From Desulfobacteraceae bacterium (GTDB taxonomy: Bacteria > Desulfobacterota > DSM-4660 > Desulfatiglandales > Desulfatiglandaceae): a stretch of DNA of 64,000 nt. The translations under genes were made by a program, and so were the position numbers. The stretch's first letter is position 1; the number at the start of each line of letters is the position of its first letter. Of this stretch, positions 25,302 to 34,520 are shown piece after piece. The notes beneath the pieces are model-generated. The model had not been told where the DNA came from and did not search any database. It saw nothing but the letters and a program-made list of their open reading frames with translations. The stretch is from positions 1 through 64,000 of the forward strand of contig JAUWMR010000005.1 of NCBI GenBank assembly GCA_030613055.1, in the 5' to 3' direction.

Positions 25302-26192
25302 ATGGCGAAAAAAAGACATCCCATTCTAATAATCCTGGTCATCCTTGGGGGCATTGCCCTTTTTTTAGGAACGACGATGGTCATTGTCTTGAAAGTGATC
25401 GGGCCCTCTTCCAGCCTGTCATTCGGTGACAAAATCGGTGTTATCCCAATAGAAGGCACCATTTCGAATTCCGACATGATCATCTCACAACTAGTTGAAT
25501 TTAGGAAAGATAAGGGGATTAAAGCAATCATTTTAAGGATCAATTCGCCAGGCGGATCAGTTGGTCCAACCCAGGAAATCTATCGAGAAGTCCGAAAAAC
25601 CATCAAGACCAAAAAGGTTGTTGTATCCATGGGTGAAGTGGCCGCATCGGGCGGATACTACATTGCGGCCGCTGCTAATAAGATTGTGGCCAACCCGGGC
25701 ACCATTACCGGCAGTATCGGTGTTATCATGAATTTCGTCCGGTTTGAGGATCTTTTCAAGAAAATCGGTATAGACATGGAAGTCCTTAAAAGCGGGGAGT
25801 TCAAGGACATCGGATCCCCCCACAGGAAACTGACTGAACGGGACAAGGAACTGATCAACGCATTGATAGGGGACATACAGAGGCAGTTTGAGGAGGGGGT
25901 AGCTAAAGGCAGGCATCTTCCGGTGGAAGAAATTCAACAAATCGCCGATGGGCGCATCTTCTCAGGGGCACAGGCCAAGGAATTGGGTCTCGTTGATATT
26001 CTGGGCAATTTTCAGGACGCCATAAAAATTGCCAGGAATTTAGCTGGTATCAAAGGAGATGCAATACTGGTTTACCCAAAAAAAGCAAGATTGAGCTTGA
26101 GGGATCTGCTGGTTGAAAATGCTGCAAAGTTAGTTTCGGACGTGTTTCAGAAAATGAAAACCCGAATGGAGTACAGGTGGAGCGGCTTTTGA
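25302..26192 (+). CDS. sppA: signal peptide peptidase SppA, short form
   Basis: This inner-membrane serine protease degrades cleaved signal peptides. The 296-residue protein has one N-terminal membrane anchor (residues about 7-30), then a ClpP-like fold: ILRINSPGGSVGPTQEIYRE (about 76-95), the nucleophile Ser in GEVAASGGYYIAAAA (about 113) and the general-base Lys in VLKSGEFKDIGSP (about 165). Length fits the half-size SppA of Gram-positive and Desulfobacterota species rather than the 618-residue E. coli protein. No strong ribosome-binding site precedes the ATG. Confidence 0.94.
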   Translation: MAKKRHPILIILVILGGIALFLGTTMVIVLKVIGPSSSLSFGDKIGVIPIEGTISNSDMIISQLVEFRKDKGIKAIILRINSPGGSVGPTQEIYREVRKTIKTKKVVVSMGEVAASGGYYIAAAANKIVANPGTITGSIGVIMNFVRFEDLFKKIGIDMEVLKSGEFKDIGSPHRKLTERDKELINALIGDIQRQFEEGVAKGRHLPVEEIQQIADGRIFSGAQAKELGLVDILGNFQDAIKIARNLAGIKGDAILVYPKKARLSLRDLLVENAAKLVSDVFQKMKTRMEYRWSGF

Positions 26193-26203
26193 GCACCACA
26201 GGT

Positions 26204-26833
26204 TCAGAAAAAGCTGCTAACATCTCCTTTCCCCTCTCGTATTACTTCAGGTATATCGTCAATTAAAGAGACTACGCTGGAAGGGCTTGGAAAGAGCACC
26301 CCGCCATCAATAATAATATCGAGATATGAACCATAGGCTTCTTTTATGGATTGCGGATCATCGTATCCAGCGCTTGTGCTTATAATAGGCTGGCCCAGGG
26401 CTTCCACAATACCCAGGCAGATCTTGTTATCCGGAACTCGAATACCGACGGTCTTTCTTTTGGTCAACATTATCTTCGGTACCAACCTGGTGCCTTCCAG
26501 CACAAATGTGTATGGACCGGGGAGGAGTCGTTTCATGGTCTTATACGCATAATTGGAAACTAAGGCATAATGACTGATTCCCTTCAAACTGTCGCATACA
26601 AAAGAGAAGGGCTTGCTCAGGGGACGGTTCTTTAATCTGTAGATAAGCTGTATTCCCTTTTTGTTTTTCAGCTTGCAACCAATCCCGTAAAAAGTATCGG
26701 TAGGATATGCAATTAGACCTCCCCCTTCCAGGACCTCGCTGACACGGTTGATCAGTCGCTGTTGCGGATTGATCGGATTAATGGAAAGCATCACGGCCTT
26801 CTTGCTTATTCTCGAAGGTTTGCTTTTTGACAT
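26204..26833 (-). CDS. L-threonylcarbamoyladenylate synthase family protein (Sua5/YciO/YrdC)
   Basis: Members make threonylcarbamoyl-AMP for t6A37 in tRNA. The 209-residue protein shows the family core: GGLIAYPTDTFYGIGC (about 37-52), then NRPLSKPFSFVC (about 73), PGPYTFVL (about 104) and PIISTSAGYDDPQS (about 148). The KRPxxKP-type substrate loop is present as KNRPLSKP. Typical YrdC/YciO length; there is no Sua5 C-terminal domain. GAAAGG precedes the ATG. It is convergent with sppA and divergent from the prepilin peptidase. Distinguishing YrdC (TsaC) from YciO needs a tree. Confidence 0.9.
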   Translation of the reverse strand: MSKSKPSRISKKAVMLSINPINPQQRLINRVSEVLEGGGLIAYPTDTFYGIGCKLKNKKGIQLIYRLKNRPLSKPFSFVCDSLKGISHYALVSNYAYKTMKRLLPGPYTFVLEGTRLVPKIMLTKRKTVGIRVPDNKICLGIVEALGQPIISTSAGYDDPQSIKEAYGSYLDIIIDGGVLFPSPSSVVSLIDDIPEVIREGKGDVSSFF

Positions 26834-26857
26834 CTTTTACCTTTCAGGAGCAATTAT

Positions 26858-27633
26858 ATGGACATGGATTCATCCATGGCTCTTTTTTCAGTTTTATACG
26901 GGCTGGCCTTGGGTAGCTTTATAAACGTATGTATATATCGAATTCCCCTTAGAAAGTCCATTGTCAGCCCCCCATCTACCTGTCCTGAGTGCGGCAGTAG
27001 GATCAGGTTTTATGACAATATTCCCCTTCTAAGTTACATCCTGTTATCTGGCAAATGCAGGCACTGCCATTGCCGTATTCCATTGCGCTATCCGGCCATA
27101 GAGGCCATGACCGGATTGTTGAGCCTGGCCCTGTTTATCAAATTCTCGCTTGGTTATCAATATTTTCTATTTCTACTGTTCATGACGATCCTCATTGCCA
27201 TAAGTTTTATTGATCTTTCCCACAAGATCATACCGGATATCCTGTCCTTACCCGGGGTTTTCCTCGGATTAGCCTCATCGTTTCTCCCCGGTCATATCAC
27301 ATGGACGGATTCACTGATCGGGATAATAGCGGGATACGGGTCTCTTTTTCTTGTGGAAGTTACATTTAAATACCTTACAGGAAGGGACGGCATGGGCCGT
27401 GGCGACGCGAAACTGCTGGCCATGATCGGCGCATGGATAGGATGGAGAGCACTTCCTATTATTGTACTTATATCTTCCCTTACCGGCGCTGTTATCGGGG
27501 GGGGGTCCTTTTGGTGACAGGAAAAGGATACAGGATCAAGATACCTTTTGGTCCTTTTCTGTCTTTCGGCGCCCTGATTACCCTCTTCTTTGGCCCTGAA
27601 CTGATAAGCTGGTATTTTCATCTGTTTAGATAG
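26858..27633 (+). CDS. type IV prepilin peptidase, frameshifted in a G9 run
   Basis: This polytopic inner-membrane aspartic protease cleaves and N-methylates prepilins and pseudopilins. The first frame (26858-27517) holds the N-terminal domain with GSFINVCIYRIPL and two CxxC zinc pairs (CPEC about 46, CRHC about 67), then DLSHKIIPD with catalytic Asp (about 122) and GRDGMGRGDAKLLA with the second Asp (about 178). It hits a stop after GGGSFW. The missing C-terminal helix continues one frame over, to 27633 (PFGPFLSFGALITLFFGP). The switch falls at nine G residues (27496-27504), and one extra G would restore the protein exactly. CAGGAG precedes the ATG. Confidence 0.88.
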
Positions 27634-27645
27634 AAAGGTCTGATA

Positions 27646-29199
27646 TTGAGATTTCCATTTTACAATTTAAGAACCGGTATATTAACGCATATCGTGTTTT
27701 TGATTGTGTTTTCCATGCTCCTCATTCACGTGGTCATGATAAAACTATCGGAAAGAGACCTTATCCGGGTAAAAATGCAAACAGGCCGCTTGCTCCTTAA
27801 TACAGTAGCGCAAGAGGTTGGATACGAGATGGCAAACAGAAATAAAATGGATTTAGCGCATGAATTAATGACTCATTTTAAAAACAGGATCGTTACATCG
27901 CTTAGAATAGGCGGGTTTTCTGATGTCCTTGTAGTCAACAGGGAAGGGTCAACGGTTTTTGCCTTGAAATCGAGTGGTGAAATAGAAAAAGAGTGTCTCT
28001 TGATCTCTAATAACACCTTGGAAACAGGTGATGTTTCCTGTCATTTTCATGGAAGAACATGGAGCGTGTTCTGGCCTGTTCCAAAATGGATCATCATGTC
28101 TTCGCCTGTTACCTTTAAAGGACATGTAGTAGGTGCGACGACCATCTGTGCGGATCTGGGCCCCTTATATCAGGGACTCAGAGATTCGGAAAAAATCATT
28201 TTGCTTTATATCCTCTTAAACACCTTGATTCTTGGTCTTTTAGGTGTCTATCTCCTCTCAAGGACTGTGGTCAGGCCGATTCACAAACTCCTGCGTATCA
28301 CAGAGGAATTCGAAGGGGGGGAACCCTTTCCCCAGCTCACGGACTCTTCCCGAAACGAAATCGGCCAGCTTTATCGTTCTCTGAACAATATGCTTAAACG
28401 TCTTGAGGAAAACAAACAGGATCTAAAAGACCATATTTCCTCGCTTGAAACGGCCAACCAGGAATTAAATAAGGCTCAAAAGGAAATTATCAAATCGGAA
28501 AAATTGGCATCAATTGGTCGCCTGGCCGCCGGTGTTGCCCACGAAATCGGTAATCCCATCGGGATAATATTAGGTTACTTAGAACTGCTTAACAGGGGAG
28601 ATTTAGATGCCGAGGAAAGGCAGGATTTTTTGGGCCGCATTGAGTCCGAGATAGCTCGCGTTAATCAGATCATAAGACAGCTACTCGATTTATCAAGGCC
28701 CGTGAGTGTAAAGCATGAAAAAACCAGTGTGCACAGGCTTATCACTGAAACATTGAATATGCTAAGACCACAGCCAATGATGGAATCTGTTCGGATAAAA
28801 TCAGTGTTTGAAGCGGAAAGGGATACGGTCTGGGCAGACAATAACCAACTAAAACAGGTTTTGTTAAATGTCATCATGAATGCGGCAGATGCCATGGATG
28901 ATGCCCCGTTATCGGAAAATGAAACTGTCTTAAAGAGCCTGATCATAAAGACTATCAACCTGGAAAATTCCATAGAACTCCGGTTCCAGGATACGGGCTC
29001 CGGCATCCTCGAGCAGGATATAGCAAAAATTTTTGATCCTTTTTATACTACAAAAGCCCCTGGAAAAGGGACCGGTCTCGGTCTATCTGTCTGTTACAGC
29101 ATTATAGAGGGGTTGGGAGGGACAATCCAGGCAGAAAGCACTCCTGGCAAAGGGACAACAATCATCATTGACATTCCGCTTTTTCAGATGAAAAATTAA
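27646..29199 (+). CDS. membrane sensor histidine kinase
   Basis: This is the kinase of a two-component pair with the next gene. It is 517 residues long with a TTG start, supported by AGAAAGG 7 bases upstream. Two membrane helices (about 12-32 and 183-205) enclose a periplasmic sensor domain; then come a HAMP domain (about 207-260), a short coiled coil, and HisKA with AAGVAHEIGNPIGII (phospho-His about 299). The HATPase has NVIMNAADAMDD (N box about 408), DTGSGI (about 449) and GKGTGLGLSVCYSI (about 472). The E-I-G-N-P form is common in NtrB/ZraS-like kinases that pair with sigma54 activators. The ligand is unknown. Confidence 0.93.
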   Translation: MRFPFYNLRTGILTHIVFLIVFSMLLIHVVMIKLSERDLIRVKMQTGRLLLNTVAQEVGYEMANRNKMDLAHELMTHFKNRIVTSLRIGGFSDVLVVNREGSTVFALKSSGEIEKECLLISNNTLETGDVSCHFHGRTWSVFWPVPKWIIMSSPVTFKGHVVGATTICADLGPLYQGLRDSEKIILLYILLNTLILGLLGVYLLSRTVVRPIHKLLRITEEFEGGEPFPQLTDSSRNEIGQLYRSLNNMLKRLEENKQDLKDHISSLETANQELNKAQKEIIKSEKLASIGRLAAGVAHEIGNPIGIILGYLELLNRGDLDAEERQDFLGRIESEIARVNQIIRQLLDLSRPVSVKHEKTSVHRLITETLNMLRPQPMMESVRIKSVFEAERDTVWADNNQLKQVLLNVIMNAADAMDDAPLSENETVLKSLIIKTINLENSIELRFQDTGSGILEQDIAKIFDPFYTTKAPGKGTGLGLSVCYSIIEGLGGTIQAESTPGKGTTIIIDIPLFQMKN

Positions 29200-29225
29200 G
29201 CATGTCCATAATCCGGAGATAAATC

Positions 29226-30584
29226 ATGTCTCAACAACGTGTACTCATCATAGATGATGAAGAGAACATGCGACATATGCTGAAGGTCATGCTGGGCAAG
29301 GCCGGCTATATTGTTGAAGGTGCGGCAGATGGCGCTGAAGCCCTTCAGCAAATGGAAGCATCCAATTTCGACTTTATCCTATGCGATATAAAGATGCCAC
29401 ATATGGATGGAATGACCTTCCTTAAGAAGGCGAAAGAAAGGTATCCCGAAAAAACATTTATTATGATGTCCGCTTACGGAACCATGGAAACAGCGCTTAA
29501 GGCCATGAAGGAAGGTGCCTATGATTACATATCAAAACCCTTCAAAACGGACGAAGTCCTCTTGACCCTTAAAAAGGCCGAAGAACGCGAACGTCTAAAG
29601 GAAGAAAATCTCAGATTAAAGTCCAGGATAAGTGAGATAGAACAGAAGTATTCGTTTGGGAATATTATCGCCCGAAGCGAGGCCATGGCCCACGTATTTG
29701 ATCTTGTCAGCAAAGTGGCTGACCACAAAACAACGGTACTTATTACCGGCGAAAGCGGAACAGGCAAGGAATTGATCGCCAGGGCCATCCATTCGAACGG
29801 CGTCCGCGTCACAGGTCCCCTTGTGACCATAAACTGCGGCGGTATTCCCGAAAACCTTCTTGAAAGTGAATTGTTTGGGTACAAAAAAGGGGCGTTTACT
29901 GACGCGGTCAAGGACAAGCCGGGTCGTTTTGAAGCAGCGGACGGAGGAACCTTTTTTTTAGATGAGATCGGAGAACTGCCTTTGCCCTTGCAGGTAAAGA
30001 TACTGCGTGTTTTGCAGGAGGAGGAGATAACTCCTTTAGGGGATGTTGGTTCAAAAAAGATTGATGTCAGGGTAATTGCCGCAACATCAAAGGAACTGAT
30101 CAAAGAGGTAGAAGAAGGTAGATTCAGGAAAGATCTCTTCTACAGGATAAATGTCATGACAATTCACCTTCCCCCGTTGAGAGAAAGGCGAGGTGATATC
30201 CCGCTCCTCGTTGGTTATTTTATTGACCTGTTCAACAAGAAACTCCATAAGAGTATCGAAGGTCTTTCTTCTGAAGCCATGCCTATCCTAATGGAATACT
30301 CATGGCCCGGCAATGTCAGGGAATTAGAAAACGCTATTGAAAGGGCGGTCCTGCTTGCCAAGGGCAGGTGGATAACTCCGTCGGAACTGGCCCAGGAACC
30401 CTTAACGTATCAGGGTCCTATTGAGAGCCTTTCTATTAAAAAGGCATCCAAACGCATGGAGCGGGATCTTATCGAAAAGGCCCTGAAGATTACTGACGGA
30501 AACCGGACCCGGGCCGCGAAAATTTTGGAGATCAGCCGTCCCATTCTGCTCTCCAAAATCAAGCAATACAAACTGGAATTATGA
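29226..30584 (+). CDS. sigma54-dependent response regulator (NtrC family)
   Basis: This regulator accepts a phosphate from the adjacent kinase and opens sigma54 promoters. The 452-residue protein has a receiver domain (IDDEENM acid pair about 11, phospho-Asp in FILCDIKMPHMDG about 53, Lys in YISKPF). A AAA+ domain follows with Walker A GESGTGKE (about 173), FFLDEIGEL Walker B (about 242) and the sensor R-finger region. A Fis-type helix-turn-helix ends it (NRTRAAKILEISRPILLSK). The sigma54-contact loop reads GAFTDA instead of the textbook GAFTGA. GGAG precedes the ATG. Confidence 0.94.
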   Translation: MSQQRVLIIDDEENMRHMLKVMLGKAGYIVEGAADGAEALQQMEASNFDFILCDIKMPHMDGMTFLKKAKERYPEKTFIMMSAYGTMETALKAMKEGAYDYISKPFKTDEVLLTLKKAEERERLKEENLRLKSRISEIEQKYSFGNIIARSEAMAHVFDLVSKVADHKTTVLITGESGTGKELIARAIHSNGVRVTGPLVTINCGGIPENLLESELFGYKKGAFTDAVKDKPGRFEAADGGTFFLDEIGELPLPLQVKILRVLQEEEITPLGDVGSKKIDVRVIAATSKELIKEVEEGRFRKDLFYRINVMTIHLPPLRERRGDIPLLVGYFIDLFNKKLHKSIEGLSSEAMPILMEYSWPGNVRELENAIERAVLLAKGRWITPSELAQEPLTYQGPIESLSIKKASKRMERDLIEKALKITDGNRTRAAKILEISRPILLSKIKQYKLEL

Positions 30585-30949
30585 ACATTCGAAGATTTAC
30601 AGAAGGCTCATGGGAGTGGATCGAATCAAATATAGCACCTCATGGGCACACATCGCCACAAGGCGAATATCTTTTTTTTTCTTCCCGAAAAGACCTGCTT
30701 TTTGATATTGCCGAAAAGGAGATTGAATCCAATAATTTTTTTACTGCCAAGATCACACAGCATCCCCACCCCGGAACAGGGGAATATGCTCTTCATCTCC
30801 ATGACATAGACGACGCCAAAGAAAAAGAACTTGCATTAAGGCATGGAGATAATCAGGGCATCCGTTATGCTGGTTGGAAAGGTGATGCCTGCACCATCAA
30901 AGACTTCTTTCAAAAATTGTGCGTTAACAAACACGACCTCGCAATCTAA
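30581..30949 (+). CDS. hypothetical protein coupled to the response regulator
   Basis: This small soluble protein of 122 residues starts within the stop codon of the response regulator (ATGA overlap), so it is translated from the same message. It has Trp/His-rich stretches (GSWEWIESN, HPHPGTGEYALHLHD) but no motif I recognise. No signal peptide or membrane segment is present. Co-translation suggests a role in, or dependence on, the two-component pair. I do not assign a function. Confidence 0.75.
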   Translation: MNIRRFTEGSWEWIESNIAPHGHTSPQGEYLFFSSRKDLLFDIAEKEIESNNFFTAKITQHPHPGTGEYALHLHDIDDAKEKELALRHGDNQGIRYAGWKGDACTIKDFFQKLCVNKHDLAI

Positions 30950-30964
30950 GCATTTAACCTGAAT

Positions 30965-33739
30965 TCACCATCGCTCAAATTCAGTTTTTACTGCTATGCC
31001 CATCTTTTCCAGGGTATAAGGTTTTTTAAGATATAACCCAGCACCCAACCGTTGGGCCTCTTTGACACGTTCTGTTTCAGAATAGCCGCTTGCTATTATG
31101 GCCTTCTGCCCGGGGTGTAATTTGAGAATTTGCCTGTACGTATCAAGCCCGTCAATGCCTGGATCCATAATCATATCCAGAACCAGCAGGTCTGCTGAAT
31201 TGTTTTTCAGGTAATCAATTGCCTCTTCACCACTTGAAACTGATGTGACAGAATAACCCAACCTTTTAAGCATCACGGAGGCAATTTCCCTCTGTTCTTT
31301 CACATCATCGATAACTAAAATTGACTCTCCCTTACCCATATAATCATCAATGGACAAAGTGGGTTCATCCCTGGCAATCTCCTTCCTGGTTGCAGGAAAA
31401 ATGAGTTTGAATGTAGTCCCTTTTCCTTCAACGCTTTCAACATCAATATATCCTTTGTGGTCCTTTACTGTCCCCCACACCACTGCCATTCCCAACCCTG
31501 TCCCGCTTCTTCCCATCACCTTTTTTGTGTAAAAGGGCTCAAATATTCTTTCCACATCCTCAGAACTAATACCTACTCCAGTATCAGAGACAAAAAGGAT
31601 AACGTAATCGCCCTCGTCTACATCATTATATCCCTTTATTGGCCTGTCAATGTATCGGTTTTCTGTGGATATAAGGACCTTTCCCCCTTCGGGCATGGAC
31701 TCGGCCGCGTTAGAGGCCAAATTCATGACAGTCTTGGATAGGTGAACGGATGAGCCTGAAATATTCAAGGTATCTGTTTCAAGGTTGGTTTCAAATCGAA
31801 CATTGGGGTGAAATGATCTCAATTTTTCATGTTCAGGGGATCTGAGATAGTCAGAAATAGTCTCATTTAGATTCACAACTTCCATTACCGCGACACCCCT
31901 TCTCGCCAGGGTCAGCAAATCCTGCACAATGGTCGCGGCCCTTTCTCCTGACTCCTGGATGGTTAAGAGGGGTCTTCTTAAGGGACTCTCTTCAGGGAGG
32001 TCCATCAATAACAGTTCAGGATAACTAACAATACCGGACAGGATATTATTGAGATCGTGGGCCACACCGCCTGCAAGGGTGCCAATGGCCTCCATCTTTT
32101 TGGCCTGCTGGAGTTGGGTCTCCAGTCGTTTTTTCTCTTTCTCGGCAAGCCTGCGTTCGGTGACATCACGGGCAACGCCTCTAAATCCCACTGACTCGCC
32201 TTTTGAATCTTTTATCAAGGATATAGACGTCTCAATAGAACACCTTGAGCCATCCTTTTTTATAAGCCCCCAATCAAGCGCTTTAGAGGGTTCCCCAGTC
32301 CGGTATACCAGATTGAAAGTTTTAAAAACCTTCTTCGCATTCTCCTTATCTGTATATCGGCGGTTATTCATGCCTAATAATTCATCTCTGGTATATCCAA
32401 GGATCTTGCACATTGAATCATTGAAAAAGGTAAAGTTCCCCTTAATATCAACCTCATAGTATCCATCTTCAATGCTTTGGAGAATGGTTCGATATTTACC
32501 TTCACTTTCTATAAGTGCATCCTCGGCCCTCTTTCGTTCCTGAAAAAGCTGGTCAACATCCATCTTGATAAGGGATATGGCGTCAAAGACAGGCCCCAAT
32601 GGATGGGATGATTCTTTCTCCGGGAGATTATCATCAAGGCCGTCTGCCTCCCAGTTGATATTCCCAATAAAATGAAGCAGTTCATCAAGGTATTGCCCCG
32701 TTTGATCTGGTTTGGGGGATGGCTTGGATATAACCGCGGTTTTTGGGTGTGGCAAGGATTTTTTGCTCTCGGACTTTTTATCCGAAATCATTTTCAACGC
32801 GCTATCCAAATCCTTGACCACTCGGACCCTGAAAGGCAGGAAGGGCTTGGCCAGATTGACTGCAGCATGGAAAAGCCTATTGGCCCCATAGAAGATTATG
32901 ATATGGAAAGGATGATTCTCGTACCATTTTATTATGTTGTCAATGTAAAGCTTCCGGGCCTTCAGGGTGACACCCTTTAGTTCTTTTACTCCATTAATGA
33001 AATAAAAAGGTCTTCCGTGCAGTCTCATCTGGTTGTAACCTTTGTCTATAATCTCAAACAGGGGAGGGATATGCGCTTCTTCCAGGAATCCGGTTGAAAT
33101 GGAATGGGCAATATCATCGTCTATTAACTCGTATCGTACTGTATAACCATCAAGTTGAAGATGCCCGTCATCACGGGTTGTAAGCTTTGGAGGGGAAACA
33201 AGGGGCTGGGTTGGGATGTGTTCGACAGAATCACCTGCCAGGTTTTTTTCAGCTGAGAGGATTTCAAGGGCAAGCTTGACAGCCTCAGAATAGTCCTCGA
33301 CCAACTGTACATTTCTCTTGACGATGGTGAATCGCTTCCCTAACTTGATACTCATTTTGAAAAATGGCGTCGCTCCACAAAAGATCAGAGCGATAAGTCG
33401 CTCGCGTTTTTGCATGTTGTCGATAAAATATCTTCGAGCCTCAAATGAAGCGCCGTGGAGGTTTGAGTAGTCTTCTATCTGTACATAAGGAAGGTCTTCG
33501 CTAATGGCTTCAGCCACCACTTTGCCCGTTAATTTCAAAGCGTGTTCTGTATCATGGATTGTTGCGTATCCGGAAGGACGGCTATGTAGAATGCTGCTCC
33601 CCACTATTCTGACGGTCAACTTATAATCTTTGCCATAGCCCATATCAGTCCATTCGGGTTTCTGAAGGATGGGTAATCCGGTCACAGGACAGAGGCCACT
33701 TGTCCTTGATTCACCTTCCTGGTTGTTTATCAGACTCAT
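30965..33739 (-). CDS. hybrid histidine kinase with duplicated N-terminal domain, PAS and receiver
   Basis: A 924-residue soluble hybrid kinase. Residues about 30-150 and 190-325 are two copies of one unnamed domain: SFEARRYFIDNM with FCGATPFFKMSIKLGKRF in the first, TLKARKLYIDNI with FYGANRLFHAAVNLAKPF in the second. A PAS domain (about 415-530) precedes HisKA (LAGGVAHDLNNILSG, phospho-His about 560). The HATPase (NAAESMPEGG, SDTGVGISSED, GRSGTGLGMAVV) and a C-terminal receiver (VIDDVKEQRE, phospho-Asp in LLVLDMIMDPGIDG about 855, KKPY) follow. No partner regulator is adjacent. It lies convergent to the gene at 30581. No membrane segment is present. Confidence 0.93.
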   Translation of the reverse strand: MSLINNQEGESRTSGLCPVTGLPILQKPEWTDMGYGKDYKLTVRIVGSSILHSRPSGYATIHDTEHALKLTGKVVAEAISEDLPYVQIEDYSNLHGASFEARRYFIDNMQKRERLIALIFCGATPFFKMSIKLGKRFTIVKRNVQLVEDYSEAVKLALEILSAEKNLAGDSVEHIPTQPLVSPPKLTTRDDGHLQLDGYTVRYELIDDDIAHSISTGFLEEAHIPPLFEIIDKGYNQMRLHGRPFYFINGVKELKGVTLKARKLYIDNIIKWYENHPFHIIIFYGANRLFHAAVNLAKPFLPFRVRVVKDLDSALKMISDKKSESKKSLPHPKTAVISKPSPKPDQTGQYLDELLHFIGNINWEADGLDDNLPEKESSHPLGPVFDAISLIKMDVDQLFQERKRAEDALIESEGKYRTILQSIEDGYYEVDIKGNFTFFNDSMCKILGYTRDELLGMNNRRYTDKENAKKVFKTFNLVYRTGEPSKALDWGLIKKDGSRCSIETSISLIKDSKGESVGFRGVARDVTERRLAEKEKKRLETQLQQAKKMEAIGTLAGGVAHDLNNILSGIVSYPELLLMDLPEESPLRRPLLTIQESGERAATIVQDLLTLARRGVAVMEVVNLNETISDYLRSPEHEKLRSFHPNVRFETNLETDTLNISGSSVHLSKTVMNLASNAAESMPEGGKVLISTENRYIDRPIKGYNDVDEGDYVILFVSDTGVGISSEDVERIFEPFYTKKVMGRSGTGLGMAVVWGTVKDHKGYIDVESVEGKGTTFKLIFPATRKEIARDEPTLSIDDYMGKGESILVIDDVKEQREIASVMLKRLGYSVTSVSSGEEAIDYLKNNSADLLVLDMIMDPGIDGLDTYRQILKLHPGQKAIIASGYSETERVKEAQRLGAGLYLKKPYTLEKMGIAVKTEFERW

Positions 33740-34074
33740 ATTGACTTACCCAATAAAACCTTTTTAGGAATCCCCGTCTGGTCAGTTCTGGCACAAGCCT
33801 CAGGTGGGTAATATTAGACAGGTTTTTAGGGGGTAGGATTTTAAAAAATTTAATTTGCTTTTTATAAAAAAAACTATATAGAAAAATTAATTTTTTATCA
33901 AGAATGATTCAAGAGATTGAAAAGGATAAAAATGTCAAAAAACGTATTGATACCATAATTACTAAAATATCCAAGAGTCAACGGCAGAGTTGACCCCATT
34001 TATTACGAATTTTTCTAACCCATTGAATGAATGTTTTTTAACCCTTTCAAGATTGTCTATGCTGAATTCAGGTA
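33740..34074. other. AT-rich intergenic gap
   Basis: It carries the upstream region of the hybrid kinase and the end of the flagellar-like transcript. A plus-strand 29-codon frame (33904-33993, MIQEIEKDKNVKKR) looks protein-like but has no ribosome-binding site; it may be a relic. I see no RNA or repeat. Confidence 0.4.
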
Positions 34075-34431
34075 TCAGCTCTTTATGTCTATGAGTATTC
34101 CCAATATCTCATCCTGGGTCTTGATCATTTTTAGATTCGCCTCATAACCGCGCTGGGCTATTATGGTTTCAGGTATCTCTTCAGCTAAATCCACATTGGA
34201 CAATTCCCTTTCCGTCATTTGACCTTCACTCAATTCCAAAACAGAAGGCCCCGAAGCGTCTATTTGCCTGACATCAACCCGCACGCCATTATTACAGCCT
34301 TGCTCAAGTACTGCCCTGCTCTTTTTGAACCCGTCTGTATTCACATTGGCGATGTTGTTGGCTGTAACGCTCATCTTCGTCCCGAATGCCTGTAAGGCCG
34401 ACAATGTGCTGTTATTTACGGATGAAATCAT
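34075..34431 (-). CDS. short flagellar rod/hook-type protein (FlgC-like)
   Basis: This 118-residue protein has both halves of flagellar rod/hook proteins and little between them. The N-terminal Flg_bb_rod part reads STLSALQAFGTKMSVTANNI then NVNTDGFKKS (about 6-38). The C-terminal Flg_bbr_C part reads NVDLAEEIPETIIAQRGYEA (about 77-97). FlgC is usually about 140 residues. I chose the ATG at 34431 with AAGGAAA upstream; the longer frame to 34491 would start inside the terminator. No other flagellar gene is nearby. Its own sigma28 promoter and c-di-GMP riboswitch tie it to late flagellar gene control and the motile/sessile switch. It could be an accessory rod or cap protein rather than FlgC itself. 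Confidence 0.85.
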   Translation of the reverse strand: MISSVNNSTLSALQAFGTKMSVTANNIANVNTDGFKKSRAVLEQGCNNGVRVDVRQIDASGPSVLELSEGQMTERELSNVDLAEEIPETIIAQRGYEANLKMIKTQDEILGILIDIKS

Positions 34432-34471
34432 TTGCTTTCCTTTCCTTGTTTCCGAATATCTATTCCTAAAT

Positions 34472-34506
34472 AAAAACCCGCTTCCGGGCAAAGAAAGCGG
34501 GTTTTG
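34472..34506 (-). terminator. intrinsic terminator between riboswitch and FlgC-like gene
   Basis: On the minus strand AAAACCCGCT pairs with AGCGGGTTTT around a loop of about 13 bases, followed by a T-rich run (TTTTTATTT). It lies after the c-di-GMP aptamer and 41 bases before the start codon, the expected place for riboswitch-controlled attenuation. Confidence 0.85.
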
Positions 34507-34520
34507 AATTGAGTAAGCTT

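Noticed and set aside
34325-34507. 60-codon plus-strand frame across the riboswitch terminator
   Set aside because: It crosses the terminator hairpin and the rod-protein gene; regulatory RNA explains the sequence.
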